From Lachnospiraceae bacterium (lineage in GTDB: Bacteria; Bacillota; Clostridia; Lachnospirales; Lachnospiraceae), in assembly GCA_017469935.1 (NCBI GenBank), contig JAFUFL010000004.1, positions 1 through 64,000 of the forward strand: a stretch of DNA of 64,000 nt, in the 5' to 3' direction. The notes under the pieces were generated by a model. That model saw only the letters and a list, made by a program, of their open reading frames with translations, had not been told where the DNA came from and searched no databases. This document shows positions 40,591 through 49,941 of the stretch, in pieces. How positions within the stretch are numbered: position 1 is the stretch's first letter; the number at the start of each line of letters is the position of its first letter. The position numbers and the translations under genes were made by a program.

Positions 40591-43500
40591 TCATTCTTCG
40601 ATCACCTGCCAGGGGATCTTCGCCGCGTCGAGTTTTTTGCCTGCTTCCGATCCCTCATGGCAGTGGATCACATATTTGTATTCCCCGCTCTCTTTATCCT
40701 TGACACCTACAGAGATCAGCGCACTTCCGTCCAGGCTCATCAGGATCCCGTCCTCTTCCTTATAAAAGGTGCTCTCGGGATCGACTTCGTACCGCGCAAA
40801 GAGGACTCTCTCCAGAAAACACAGCTCGATCTGAAGCCGGGCGGGAATGCGGATCACTTCCTGCGTGAATGTTTTGCCGTAGTCCGCCTCGAAGGCGGCG
40901 TATCCCATCTTCCTGAGTTTCTCGGGCAGCACGATCTCCCCGAACGCGTCATGCAGCAGGAAGGCGCCGCTGCCGATCCACTCCACGGAAGAAGGCAGCT
41001 GTACATTTTCGAGCGCCGTATACAGGAAAGCCTGGTCGCCGATCTCCTTAAGCCCTTTGTTAAAGACCGCGCTCCGAAGGCTTCTGCAGGTCACAAAGCA
41101 CTCCTTGCCGATCACGCGCAGGGACCGCGGCATGGTCACTTTCGCAATCTCGGTGTTCAGGGCAAACGCCCTGTCTCCGAGCGTCTCCACGCCCTCCGGG
41201 ATCTCGTAGTCCGCGCCTTCTCTGCGGACCGGATAACAGACCAGCGTCTTTTTATCACCGGTAAAGAGGACACCGTCTGCGCTGCTGTAATCGGCATTGT
41301 CCGAAGAGACCTCGATCCCGCTGATGAAAGAGTGCCCTCTCAGAAAGTCGATATCAATCTCCCTGACCGCCCCGGAGACCACTATTTTGTCGACCCCGAT
41401 GCTGTAATTGAGCTTATCCTCCTTGGCTTCCGGGTCAAAACGCAGCGCCGTCACAGGGAGTCCCTCATAGGCGGACGGAATCTGCAGCGTTCCCGTCTCC
41501 TCCCCTTTCGCCTCCTTGTAGGCGTAGAGCTCTGCGCGGTCGCTGAAGACCCTGTAATAGAATGTCCCGTGGGCGCCTTTTTCGATGGCCTTCTCGAACT
41601 TTTCCGACTCCGGATCGATGACACTGTCCCAGGCGATGCCGTATTTGTCCGCATACTGCCGGGCCGCGCTGTCCTTAGAGCAGTGCAGCGTGCAGCGGTA
41701 GATCTCCTCGAGTTTTCCCGTCTCCCGCGAGGTCTCCTTTCCTCTCGGAAAGACATTTTCAGAAAAGCGAAAGACACTGTCGGGGACATAGAATCCCATA
41801 GTCTCGTCCATCGCCGTGAACAGGCCGCTCTGGAGTGTGGTGATCCCCTCGGGGATCACCAGTGAACTGCCTCTCATCATCGGAACTGTCTGGATCATAT
41901 CCCCCGCTTTGTTTGTGATAAAGCCGCCGGAAGACGCGTAAACAGGATTGGCTCCGTCGACTTCAAAGGCCGCGATCTGCAGTGCCGTAAAGGCGTCTGT
42001 GCCGATCGAAGTGACAGCGGGGCCGATCCGGACGCTGTCCAAGGGCACCTGCCCTTCAGGGACCTCCTCGGCCGCCCTGTCCCTGCCAAAGGCCATGCTC
42101 CCGATCCGCTGCAGGGAGTCCGGGAACTGCAGCTCCGTCAGCCCATAGCACTCGAAGAAAGCGTCATTGGCAATCGTCCGCAGCGTCTGCGGGAATTCCA
42201 CCTTTTCAAGCCCCGCCTGCGCAAACGCGCCGTAGCCGATCTCCTCCGTTCCTTCCTCCACTGTGTATTCTCCGCCGGCTCTCCCCGCGGGATACTGGAC
42301 AAGGGCCTTTCCGTCCGCTGAATAGAGCACGCCGTCCACTGATCTGTAGTGCGGGTTCCCGCTCACTGTGATCTCCGCAAGATTTTTGCAGCCCGCAAAA
42401 GGCGCCCCGCCGATCTCCCACACCGAGTCCGGTATTTTCACCGCTTTCAGCCCGCTGTAGATAAATGCCGCTCTGCCGATCTTACTCAGGCCCTCCGGCA
42501 GCTGAATCTCTTCAATGCCGGAATTTCGGAAGGCGGACACGCCTATCGTCTCCAGCCGCGCCGGGAGCCTGATCTGCCGCAGTCCTTCCGTGCCGTAGAA
42601 TGCGCTCTTCCCGATCTGCGTGACGCTGTCCGGGAGCGTCACGGACTCCAGCGTCCCGATTCCCGAAAAGGCGCTCTGCCCGATCGCTGTCACCGGCTTT
42701 CCCAAGACTCTGTCCGGCACGGCCAGTGAAGTGTCCTGCCCTGTATATTTTGTCAGCTGCGCGCCGTCTTCCTTCAGGTCAAAATACAGTGTCCCCTTCT
42801 CTGTCCCGATCTCTGCCGTCTCCCTCTCGCCTTCAAGGTCCAGCTCCACATAGTTCGTCCCGTGGAGATTTCCGTTCACGTCTTTCACCGTCACCTGGCA
42901 GATGCAGTCGACCTCAAATTCCGACGCCGGCTTCATGAAGAAGCGGAAAGAGTCGTCGATGGCCAGCTGGTAGAAGAGATACCCCTTGTACTCCCAGTCC
43001 GTATAGGGCTTCATCTGCCCGTTCTCATCTCTGACCGGGCAGATTGTGTCTCCGCCTGCGTCGACGATGGACCGGTAACCCGACACGTCCACGGAACCTT
43101 TGCCGCTCAGGGAAATGCCGCCGGCGTCGGCGACAACGTCCTGAATCGTCGTCTCCCGCTCTCCGCTCACGTTTCTGACAGAGACGGAGACCTCCTCGTC
43201 CACACTCTTGTCAAAGCCACTGAATTCATGCCCGCTCGACAGGATGGTGCCGGCGGTCTTATAGACACTCTCGCCTCCGCTGTCCGAAACCTGATAGCAG
43301 GCCCAGGGCCTTGCCGACTCCTGCAGATCCGTCTGGGCTGTCAGCAGGAGCGGGTCCTGCGGAACGTGCAAAATATTGTCCGGATCCGCGTAGATCCTCT
43401 TGTTGCAGGTCGCGATCTGATAGTCTCCCCATCCGTTTCTGAACAGCACAGTATAACAGCACTCCGAGGCATACCTGGCTTGTTCAGGGGTCAGCTGCAG

Positions 43501-45159
43501 CGTCCACTCTGCCTCTCCCTTCTGCAGGTCCGCCAGCGTCCAGTCCGCATCGGTTCCGGCAAACCACTCCTTTGTATAAGCGTCTATAAACGCCTCATAC
43601 TCGTCGGAGAGCAGATCCTCCTTCGTGTAAAGCTCCTGCGCCGTCTCATACAGCTCTCGGTTGTCCCCGGGCAGATAGACGGAGACGCCTCCGGCCCCTT
43701 CCACGTTGGAGGTCGCTCTGACCACCATTTCCCCGACTGCCTTCTCCAACTCGCCGCTCTCCTGCGGAAGCATAACAGCCGTCCCGGCCGCAAGGTCCCG
43801 CAGATCGATCAGGTCATAGGCCTGTGTCTTGGTATCAGAGGCACTCAGGCCAAATGCCTTGGCCTTCCCTCTCGCCTGATTGAGCAGTGCATAGTTTCCC
43901 TTCCCGATTTCCGCCCTCATGGCGGCAAAGAGCTCGTCTGCCGCGTCGATCACCCGTTCCGTCCTCGACAGATCCAGGGCCGACAGCGTCACATCGGGAT
44001 TAAAGAAGGTCGACCGATTTTTCTCATAATAAGCGCCGTAGGCGTCCACAATCCCGCTGACGATCTCCCTTGCGTCCGTAGTCTCGTTGAGGACGCGCAG
44101 AAATGTATAGTCCCAGCCTCTGCCGGGCTCGAGCTCCTCCGATCCCACCAGGTAGTCCGCGTAATTCTTCCACAGATTGGCGCTCTCGAGGCCTCCCATC
44201 AGGCAGGCGTCAAAGCCCACCCAGTCCAGCCTGGAGCTCCCTTTGGCGCTCTGTACGGCTCCTGTCTGCCCCTGTCCGAACACGGTCGCGTCCATGGCGC
44301 TGCGCATCTCTTCCATGAGGAGGCTGTCATTTCGGAACAGCTCGTCGCTCCCATATCCCCACAAGGGGCCTCCTCCATGATCCCACAGGATCAGTCCATA
44401 GTGCGCAGCCGGATAATTTTCTGTGCAGTAATTGACAAACTCGGCCAGCGTCTGCGGAATTCCCATGTTGGCGCTCGCATCCGTGCGGGCGATGATCTTA
44501 TTCCCCGCTTCCTGCTCCTCCGGGTCTCTTGACATGTCCAGCACATTGTTGCTGGTACTCGGTATGTCGCTGACCCACCTCTTACTCCCCCCTGTATACA
44601 CCAGGAGGTTGTTCTTCTCGAAGTTCAGGCCCGCCTGCCTCATCTCTTCAATGTCATTTGTCGCGCTCCCATAGCGGCTCTCCAGGTTGGAGCCCACAAT
44701 GTAGACCATGACCGTATAGTCTTTTTCCCGCGAAACCTTCGGGGCTCTCTCCCCGCTTTCATCTGCCGCTTTGAGCACGCTGTTCGACGCGTCTTCTGTC
44801 TTTGTCTTCTTTCTGCCCGCGGCCGACCGGTAGTTTCCCTCCTTCTCTTCGATGATGACCAGGCCGGACTGTCCCCCTTCTTCGGAGCCCCCGGAGGCGG
44901 CATCCTGAGACTGTTCGGCGCTGCCGTCCCCGGATTGGTCAGAGACGGCGTTCGGCTCCGGCTCCCCGGCAGGCACAAATCCCTCACCGCTGTCAGTCTG
45001 ACTCTGCGCGTCTGTCCGGCCTTCTGGCCCATCGCTGCCTGTCCGGCCTTCCGTCCCGTCGCTGCTGCCGGCGCCGCCCGAGGGGCCGGCACACGCAGAG
45101 ACCGCCAGTAAGATTGAGAGCAATACTGCTGTAAGTTTTTCTGCTGCAGAACTTTTCAT
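40591..45159 (-). CDS. Giant lipoprotein: clostripain (C11) peptidase plus BspA-type leucine-rich repeats
   Basis: A 1522-residue surface lipoprotein. The start at 45159 follows GGGAGG by six bases; the lipobox is VSAC (Cys23). A long Ser/Gly/Asp-rich linker follows. Residues about 150-600 form a peptidase C11 domain: DYTVMVYIVGSNLES, the catalytic His in LILWDHGGG and catalytic Cys in GFDACLMGG. After a beta-rich part, residues about 830-1450 carry BspA/LRR_5 repeats (IGQSAFSGIGTLESVTLPDSV-like units) in at least two arrays separated by a linker. The protein likely cleaves Arg/Lys-type bonds and binds host or microbial surfaces. No pro-peptide site was assigned. Confidence 0.9.
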   Translation of the reverse strand: MKSSAAEKLTAVLLSILLAVSACAGPSGGAGSSDGTEGRTGSDGPEGRTDAQSQTDSGEGFVPAGEPEPNAVSDQSGDGSAEQSQDAASGGSEEGGQSGLVIIEEKEGNYRSAAGRKKTKTEDASNSVLKAADESGERAPKVSREKDYTVMVYIVGSNLESRYGSATNDIEEMRQAGLNFEKNNLLVYTGGSKRWVSDIPSTSNNVLDMSRDPEEQEAGNKIIARTDASANMGIPQTLAEFVNYCTENYPAAHYGLILWDHGGGPLWGYGSDELFRNDSLLMEEMRSAMDATVFGQGQTGAVQSAKGSSRLDWVGFDACLMGGLESANLWKNYADYLVGSEELEPGRGWDYTFLRVLNETTDAREIVSGIVDAYGAYYEKNRSTFFNPDVTLSALDLSRTERVIDAADELFAAMRAEIGKGNYALLNQARGKAKAFGLSASDTKTQAYDLIDLRDLAAGTAVMLPQESGELEKAVGEMVVRATSNVEGAGGVSVYLPGDNRELYETAQELYTKEDLLSDEYEAFIDAYTKEWFAGTDADWTLADLQKGEAEWTLQLTPEQARYASECCYTVLFRNGWGDYQIATCNKRIYADPDNILHVPQDPLLLTAQTDLQESARPWACYQVSDSGGESVYKTAGTILSSGHEFSGFDKSVDEEVSVSVRNVSGERETTIQDVVADAGGISLSGKGSVDVSGYRSIVDAGGDTICPVRDENGQMKPYTDWEYKGYLFYQLAIDDSFRFFMKPASEFEVDCICQVTVKDVNGNLHGTNYVELDLEGERETAEIGTEKGTLYFDLKEDGAQLTKYTGQDTSLAVPDRVLGKPVTAIGQSAFSGIGTLESVTLPDSVTQIGKSAFYGTEGLRQIRLPARLETIGVSAFRNSGIEEIQLPEGLSKIGRAAFIYSGLKAVKIPDSVWEIGGAPFAGCKNLAEITVSGNPHYRSVDGVLYSADGKALVQYPAGRAGGEYTVEEGTEEIGYGAFAQAGLEKVEFPQTLRTIANDAFFECYGLTELQFPDSLQRIGSMAFGRDRAAEEVPEGQVPLDSVRIGPAVTSIGTDAFTALQIAAFEVDGANPVYASSGGFITNKAGDMIQTVPMMRGSSLVIPEGITTLQSGLFTAMDETMGFYVPDSVFRFSENVFPRGKETSRETGKLEEIYRCTLHCSKDSAARQYADKYGIAWDSVIDPESEKFEKAIEKGAHGTFYYRVFSDRAELYAYKEAKGEETGTLQIPSAYEGLPVTALRFDPEAKEDKLNYSIGVDKIVVSGAVREIDIDFLRGHSFISGIEVSSDNADYSSADGVLFTGDKKTLVCYPVRREGADYEIPEGVETLGDRAFALNTEIAKVTMPRSLRVIGKECFVTCRSLRSAVFNKGLKEIGDQAFLYTALENVQLPSSVEWIGSGAFLLHDAFGEIVLPEKLRKMGYAAFEADYGKTFTQEVIRIPARLQIELCFLERVLFARYEVDPESTFYKEEDGILMSLDGSALISVGVKDKESGEYKYVIHCHEGSEAGKKLDAAKIPWQVIEE

Positions 45160-45249
45160 GGTAACCTCCCCGATAAGGAAAAAGCGGATATTATCTATCC
45201 GCTTCTCTTCCCCTGTGCCCATCACCAGCCGCGGCACGATTCGCTCTGG

Positions 45250-46872
45250 TCACTTCAGCTCCAGCCCCAGCATGGTCAGGTCGTCGAACTGCGTTCTGTC
45301 ACCCACAAATTCCTTTACCCTCTTATTTATATTCTCAAGAAGTTCCTGGGGCGAGCCGTCCCTGCACTCATTCAGGGCCTGCGTCATCCTGTCTGTCGAG
45401 AAAAGCTTGTCATACGGATCCGTGGCCTCGGGCACGCCGTCCGTGTAGATGAATATTTTGTCCCCTTTTCCGAGCTGCAGTTCATAATCCTTGTAGACCA
45501 TTCCCGGCTCAATGCCCACCGCGATATTGTGCCTGGTCTTGTAAAGTTCGAACTCGCCGTCCTTGTGACAGACGGCCGGGTCTTCGTGGCCGGCATTGAC
45601 AAATGTCAGTTTCCCTGTCGAGATCTCAAGGATCCCCAGCCAGATTGTGACAAACAGGTTCTCGCCGTTGTGCTCGCATACTCTGTCATTTACATGCTCC
45701 ATGATCTGCGCCGGCGTTCCCCCCATGCTTGTCCGAAGGCTGATCATGATGTTGATCGCCATCATAAACAGCGCCGCCGGAACGCCCTTGTCCGACACGT
45801 CGCCGATCCACATGGCCAGATGGTCGTTGTCCACCAGAATGAAGTTATAGAAGTCGCCTCCCACTTCTTTGGCGGGTCTCATGTAGGCGTAAACGTCAAA
45901 TTCTCCCCTGTCCGGAAAGGCCGGAAACTTGGTCGGCAGCGAGCTGTACTGGATCTGTTTGGCAAAAGACAGCTCCGTCCCGATTCTCTCCCGCTCCGCG
46001 GTGACCAGCGTCAGATTGTCCACGTACTTCACCATATCCGTCTCCATCTTGTCGATGGAACGCGAGAGATTGTAAATTTCCTCATATTTGCTGACGTCCC
46101 CGAGCTCCTTGCCTTTGGTGTTTTCCCTGGCAAAACGGGTCGCCTCGTTGGAGATCGTCCGGATCGGGCCAACCACCCACTTTCTCAAAAAGCGCGCCAG
46201 AAACTGCACCACGATCACGGACAGGATCAGCGCGGCAATGACGATATAAGTCACAAAACTTCCTATTGCGGAAGCCAGCTCGCTGATCGGGCGCTGCACG
46301 CACAGAAGAGCTGCCACTTTGCCCTCGGAATTTTTGACGGGAACGATCATTGTAATGTGCTGGTGCAGGCCGGGCCCGGGATTAAACCGGTATATGATCT
46401 CATAGGGCGACTCTCCTTCATAAATGTCTTTATAGGCACTCCGATAATTCTCGTTTGTGGTCTCGCGCTGGTACCCCCTCTCCCACTCTTTGTAATTGGA
46501 ATCATCTACCGAATTATCTACGGCATTAAAGACGGAGACAAATCTCCCGTAATCGCTCTGATCCACATCAATTACATAGACAAGGGAGACGCTCATCCTG
46601 GTGCAGTAGGCATTGAGGATCCTCTTGGTCCTGTTATATTCTTCTTCCTGCTGCCCGGCCAGATATTCCTTTATATGATCGCCGTTCACAAGGGAAGCTG
46701 CCGTATCCGCAATATGATAGGTTGTGTTGGAATATTCGTCGTCGAAGGCACTCGAAAACTTCCAGATACCGGCCACGCATACAAAAGTTCCGAAAGCAAT
46801 CAAAAGCAGCATAATCACCGCAGTAATATTGAACGCCATATTGCTGCGCAGTTTTTTTATCTTATCGATCAT
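45250..46872 (-). CDS. Membrane SpoIIE-type serine phosphatase with HAMP domain
   Basis: A 540-residue protein with helices near residues 13-35 and 205-228 around an outside domain, a HAMP segment, a coiled linker (RSIDKMETDMVKYVDNL) and a C-terminal PP2C/SpoIIE domain of about 230 residues. The domain shows PAKEVGGDFYNF, IGDVSDKGVPAALFM and FIYTDGVPEATDPYD, with the metal-binding Asp residues intact. Such RsbU-like enzymes dephosphorylate anti-anti-sigma proteins; no such partner is next to it. GGAGG precedes the ATG by about ten bases. The protein lies beside the giant lipoprotein gene (90 bp), possibly one transcript. Confidence 0.88.
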   Translation of the reverse strand: MIDKIKKLRSNMAFNITAVIMLLLIAFGTFVCVAGIWKFSSAFDDEYSNTTYHIADTAASLVNGDHIKEYLAGQQEEEYNRTKRILNAYCTRMSVSLVYVIDVDQSDYGRFVSVFNAVDNSVDDSNYKEWERGYQRETTNENYRSAYKDIYEGESPYEIIYRFNPGPGLHQHITMIVPVKNSEGKVAALLCVQRPISELASAIGSFVTYIVIAALILSVIVVQFLARFLRKWVVGPIRTISNEATRFARENTKGKELGDVSKYEEIYNLSRSIDKMETDMVKYVDNLTLVTAERERIGTELSFAKQIQYSSLPTKFPAFPDRGEFDVYAYMRPAKEVGGDFYNFILVDNDHLAMWIGDVSDKGVPAALFMMAINIMISLRTSMGGTPAQIMEHVNDRVCEHNGENLFVTIWLGILEISTGKLTFVNAGHEDPAVCHKDGEFELYKTRHNIAVGIEPGMVYKDYELQLGKGDKIFIYTDGVPEATDPYDKLFSTDRMTQALNECRDGSPQELLENINKRVKEFVGDRTQFDDLTMLGLELK

Positions 46873-46904
46873 GGCCTTACTTCCTCCTCGACCGGAACAT
46901 GCAG

Positions 46905-46957
46905 CGCCTCCCGCCCGAATGCGAAGCCTTGGAGACGTGGGGAGCTGAACAGTTACT
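46905..46957. repeat. Right-half copy of TTCAGCACC palindromic element
   Basis: CCCGCCCGAATGCGAAGCC, GACGTGGGG and AGCTGAACAGTTAC follow in the same order and spacing as at 3766-3814. The left half is lacking or unrecognisable. Confidence 0.6.
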
Positions 46958-46991
46958 TTTATTTTATCATATACGGCCGCGGTTCATCACT

Positions 46992-47028
46992 AAAAAGACC
47001 GCTGCAGCAGATGCTGCAACGGTCTTTT
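46992..47028 (-). terminator. Terminator of the lipoprotein gene at 47.1-48.0 kb
   Basis: AAAAGACCG with TGCAGC pairs with GCTGCA and CGGTCTTTT; minus-strand tail TCTTTTTAG. It lies 67 bp past the stop codon. Confidence 0.75.
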
Positions 47029-47094
47029 CTGTTACGTCCGTAAAGCGGGAGGTCTTTTCTCGCTTCTTTCTCTATTTTTTTCTTATGACTTTTT

Positions 47095-48051
47095 TTATTT
47101 GACTGCATTTACCATGATCGCGACGTCCTCGGCTCCAAGACCATAGTCATCGTCACCGCCTGCGCCATAGGCCAGAACCGCGTAATTGTATTCGCCGTCC
47201 GTCCAGATCGTCTTCGTAGCTTCGCCTTCACGGTTGCCAAAGCACTTGACTTCCTGTCCGTCTACATTCTGCGTCCACTCATGCGCGTAAGCTGTGGAGT
47301 CAAAAGATACATCGCCGTCACCTGCGGGAACCTTGCCCTTGATCACGCTCATTTCAACAGCTGCCGCAGGGCAGAACTCCTGAACAACGCCGTCCATGTA
47401 TCTGTAAGTGATGTCGCCCATTTTTCCGAGCTCGCCCAGAGAGATCACTGTTCCGTTCAGGTCGGCCATGGAGTCAAAGCCCGCGCCCTTCGCGGCTTCC
47501 TCAGCCGTAGCTGCCTGCGTCCAGTTTGTGTGTCCGACGGCCTCGCCGGTCTCCTCAGTCGCTGTTCCTTCTGCGGCGCCGGTCTCCTCACCTTCTGTCT
47601 CGGTAATTACCGTGGAAGGCTGCACGTTCATAGTGATCTTACCTGTCGTCTTGTCAAGCATGACAACTTTAACATCATAGGAGCCGGGAAGCGGAGCGCA
47701 GTGCGCAATGTCATCTCCCTCCAGAGTGATCTCATGATCCGGATTATCAAATGCGGGCGGCGTCGCGGTATCCAGGTCTTCCACCTGCTCACTCTTCTGT
47801 AGCTGGATCAGTACTTTGCCCTTCTCAAGCTCGGCGCCGAACAGGATCTCTTCTCCTTCTCCGACTTCCAGCGCACCGGAAGTGGTGGATTCGTCCTTGC
47901 CTGCATTGTCGATCGTAACTTCGCCCTCTTTGCCGTTCAGAATTTCAAAAGAGAGTGTGTAGGAATCTGATTCTGAACTCGAAGAGCAGGCCGCCAGTCC
48001 AAGTGCCATGACCATCGCAACTGCTGCTGTAAATAACTTTGTCTTTTTCAT
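47095..48051 (-). CDS. Lipoprotein of unknown function
   Basis: A 318-residue lipoprotein with lipobox LAAC (Cys22). The mature part has three sections: residues about 28-140 with a beta-rich domain (SFEILNGKEGEVTID and a PGSYDVKVVMLDKTTGKITM strand), a Thr/Glu/Gly linker (about 145-165), and a C-terminal domain (about 170-318) with TNWTQAATAEEAAKGAGFDS and TIWTDGEYNYAVLAYG. No catalytic motif is recognised. The N-terminal half might be a ligand-binding or beta-sandwich module. Located between the phosphatase and the antiporter genes, with its own terminator. Likely a cell-surface protein; role unknown. Confidence 0.75.
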   Translation of the reverse strand: MKKTKLFTAAVAMVMALGLAACSSSSESDSYTLSFEILNGKEGEVTIDNAGKDESTTSGALEVGEGEEILFGAELEKGKVLIQLQKSEQVEDLDTATPPAFDNPDHEITLEGDDIAHCAPLPGSYDVKVVMLDKTTGKITMNVQPSTVITETEGEETGAAEGTATEETGEAVGHTNWTQAATAEEAAKGAGFDSMADLNGTVISLGELGKMGDITYRYMDGVVQEFCPAAAVEMSVIKGKVPAGDGDVSFDSTAYAHEWTQNVDGQEVKCFGNREGEATKTIWTDGEYNYAVLAYGAGGDDDYGLGAEDVAIMVNAVK

Positions 48052-48183
48052 AACTTTTTTACCCTTTTATTATTTAAAACTATTGTTTTGTTGGTTACTG
48101 AATACATATACGCAGAGTTCTCCAAACCGCCACGCACAAATTTTGCGGTTTCGGGGCGCCGCCGCGACTCGTCCTCCCGGGCT

Positions 48184-49506
48184 TCACGCCGTCTTCGTTC
48201 GAGTGCTCGATATTTTGTCCTTCTTCTCGAAGCGGGCCCTGTTGGCTGCTTCGCCGGCGCCGGCTTTGATCTCGCCCGCGCTTGTCAGTGCCATCCTGGT
48301 CAGCTGAGGACCCACCAGCTCATAGACCAGCACGCTGAAGAGAATGATGTTGCGGACCATGCTGCCCATCTCCGCTCCCAGCGCCTGTGCCGTGACGACC
48401 ATTCCGAGCGCCACGCCTGCCTGCGGGAACAGCGTGATGCCCAGATATTTGCGGACCGTCTCACTGCAGTGCATCAGCGAACTGCTCAGCCGGGCTCCTG
48501 AATACTTGCCGATGCAGCGCACCAGAATATAGACGATTCCGATCAGGATAATCGCGGGATAGCGGAAGACGCTCAGATCCAGTTCCGCGCCCGAGAGCAC
48601 AAAAAAGAGTGCGTAGAGCGGGGCCGTCCACTTGGAGGAGCGGTTCATGATATCTACGGAATACTCACTGAAGTTGCAAAACACAGTTCCCAGCATCATG
48701 CACACAAGGAGCGAGGAAAACCCGATCCTGGCGCCGCCGCCCAGTTCAAACTCTCTCGAGGCCATCGCGATCGTCATGATGACAAAAGATATTGTGAGGG
48801 ACAGGCGGTTGGAGTTGGAAAAGAAAATCTTCTCCAGAACCGTCAGCAGCGCTCCCATGATGGCCCCCAGAATCAGCGAGAACACGATTTCCAAAAGCGG
48901 ATTCACAATAACGGAGACAACATCAAGTGTGCCTCCGACCATGGCCTGCGCCACGCCGAAAGAGACGGAGAACACGACCAGTCCGACCGCGTCATCCAGC
49001 GCGACGATCGGCAAAAGGAGGTCCGTCACCGGACCTTTTGCCTTGTACTGCCGGACGACCATCAGCGTCGCGGCGGGGGCTGTTGCCGAAGCAATCGCGC
49101 CCAGTGTGATCGCCACAGGCAGCGGCAACACTTCCGGCCCCAGCACAAAGTGCAGCAGGATCAGAACTGCGTCTACAAGAAGTGTTGCCATAAGCGCCTG
49201 GATCACTCCGATCACAGTCGCCGTTTTTCCTGTCTCCTTCAGCTGTGCCAGTCTGAACTCATTGCCGATATCAAAGGCAATGAATCCCAGAGCGACATTG
49301 CTGAGAGCGCTGACGCTCTCCAGATCCTCCATACTGTTAAATCCGATTCCGTGAATGCCCAGCTTTCCCAGCATAAACGGTCCCACCAGGACGCCGGCGA
49401 TCAGAAACGCCGTCACATCCGGGAAATTCAGCTTCAAATACTTAAACACACGGGTCATCATAAGGCCCGCAAACAATGCCAATGCAGTTTCCAGTAATAA
49501 GCGCAT
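48184..49506 (-). CDS. Cation/proton antiporter of the CPA family
   Basis: A 440-residue protein with about 12 membrane helices resembling sodium/hydrogen or potassium/hydrogen antiporters (CPA2/KefB-NapA-like). FPDVTAFLIAGVLVGPFML, ASATAPAATLMVVRQY and IVALDDAVGLVVFS contain the acidic ion-binding residues (Asp-Asp in ALDDAV). No C-terminal TrkA-N regulatory domain is present; only a short basic tail. The likely role is ion and pH homeostasis. The gene is monocistronic, with an A+T-rich, repeat-bearing gap to the lipoprotein gene downstream. Confidence 0.85.
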   Translation of the reverse strand: MRLLLETALALFAGLMMTRVFKYLKLNFPDVTAFLIAGVLVGPFMLGKLGIHGIGFNSMEDLESVSALSNVALGFIAFDIGNEFRLAQLKETGKTATVIGVIQALMATLLVDAVLILLHFVLGPEVLPLPVAITLGAIASATAPAATLMVVRQYKAKGPVTDLLLPIVALDDAVGLVVFSVSFGVAQAMVGGTLDVVSVIVNPLLEIVFSLILGAIMGALLTVLEKIFFSNSNRLSLTISFVIMTIAMASREFELGGGARIGFSSLLVCMMLGTVFCNFSEYSVDIMNRSSKWTAPLYALFFVLSGAELDLSVFRYPAIILIGIVYILVRCIGKYSGARLSSSLMHCSETVRKYLGITLFPQAGVALGMVVTAQALGAEMGSMVRNIILFSVLVYELVGPQLTRMALTSAGEIKAGAGEAANRARFEKKDKISSTRTKTA

Positions 49507-49518
49507 AATAAGCCTCCT

Positions 49519-49929
49519 TTACAAACGGTTTATTTTAGCACTTGTTTCCTGAAATGCAAGTTTTTCGGCATTATGATTACTTATTCGTATATAGTTGGTT
49601 GAGAAATTAATTTTGAGGCATTTTTTGTGGGTGATTGGCAGCAGGGTGATGGGGGAACCGGCGGCCTGTTGTTGCTCTTTTGCTCTTTCGGAGGTTTGTT
49701 GTTGCTCTTTGGCTCTTTCGGCGGCCTGTTGTTGCTCTTTGGCTTCCTCGGCGGCTTGTTCTTGCTCTTTGGCTTCCTCTTTTTGAGCCGGTTGGACTAA
49801 AGCCGCATTTTTTACTGCCTCGGCCCCCATGAAGAATTTCTGAAACAGCTTATTCCTGTTGATTTGACGCAAGAATCCTGCCCCAATAGTGGCATTTTCA
49901 ACTTTTCTTATTTTTTGCATGGGGGCCAC
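49519..49929 (-). CDS. Possible coiled-coil protein with EQQQ repeats (accessory island)
   Basis: A 136-residue frame from a GTG start. Residues about 51-90 are four 10-residue repeats of the AAEEAKEQQQ type, encoded by 30-bp DNA repeats at 49665-49786 and predicted to be coiled coil. Residues about 16-50 (IGAGFLRQINRN…MGAEAVKNAALVQP) resemble the end of a second frame at 51.55-51.69 kb (NAGRIFLIFNENS…MGAQGRKIAVMIQQ). No ribosome site is clear, and the C-terminal 35 residues look non-coding-like. It may be a real accessory gene or a remnant. Confidence 0.35.
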   Translation of the reverse strand: MAPMQKIRKVENATIGAGFLRQINRNKLFQKFFMGAEAVKNAALVQPAQKEEAKEQEQAAEEAKEQQQAAERAKEQQQTSERAKEQQQAAGSPITLLPITHKKCLKINFSTNYIRISNHNAEKLAFQETSAKINRL

Positions 49930-49941
49930 AGGAACAAAATC

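Noticed and set aside
49665..49786. Possible CRISPR or VNTR array of 30-bp units
   Set aside because: Units are contiguous without spacers and keep a reading frame, so they are coding-type tandem repeats.
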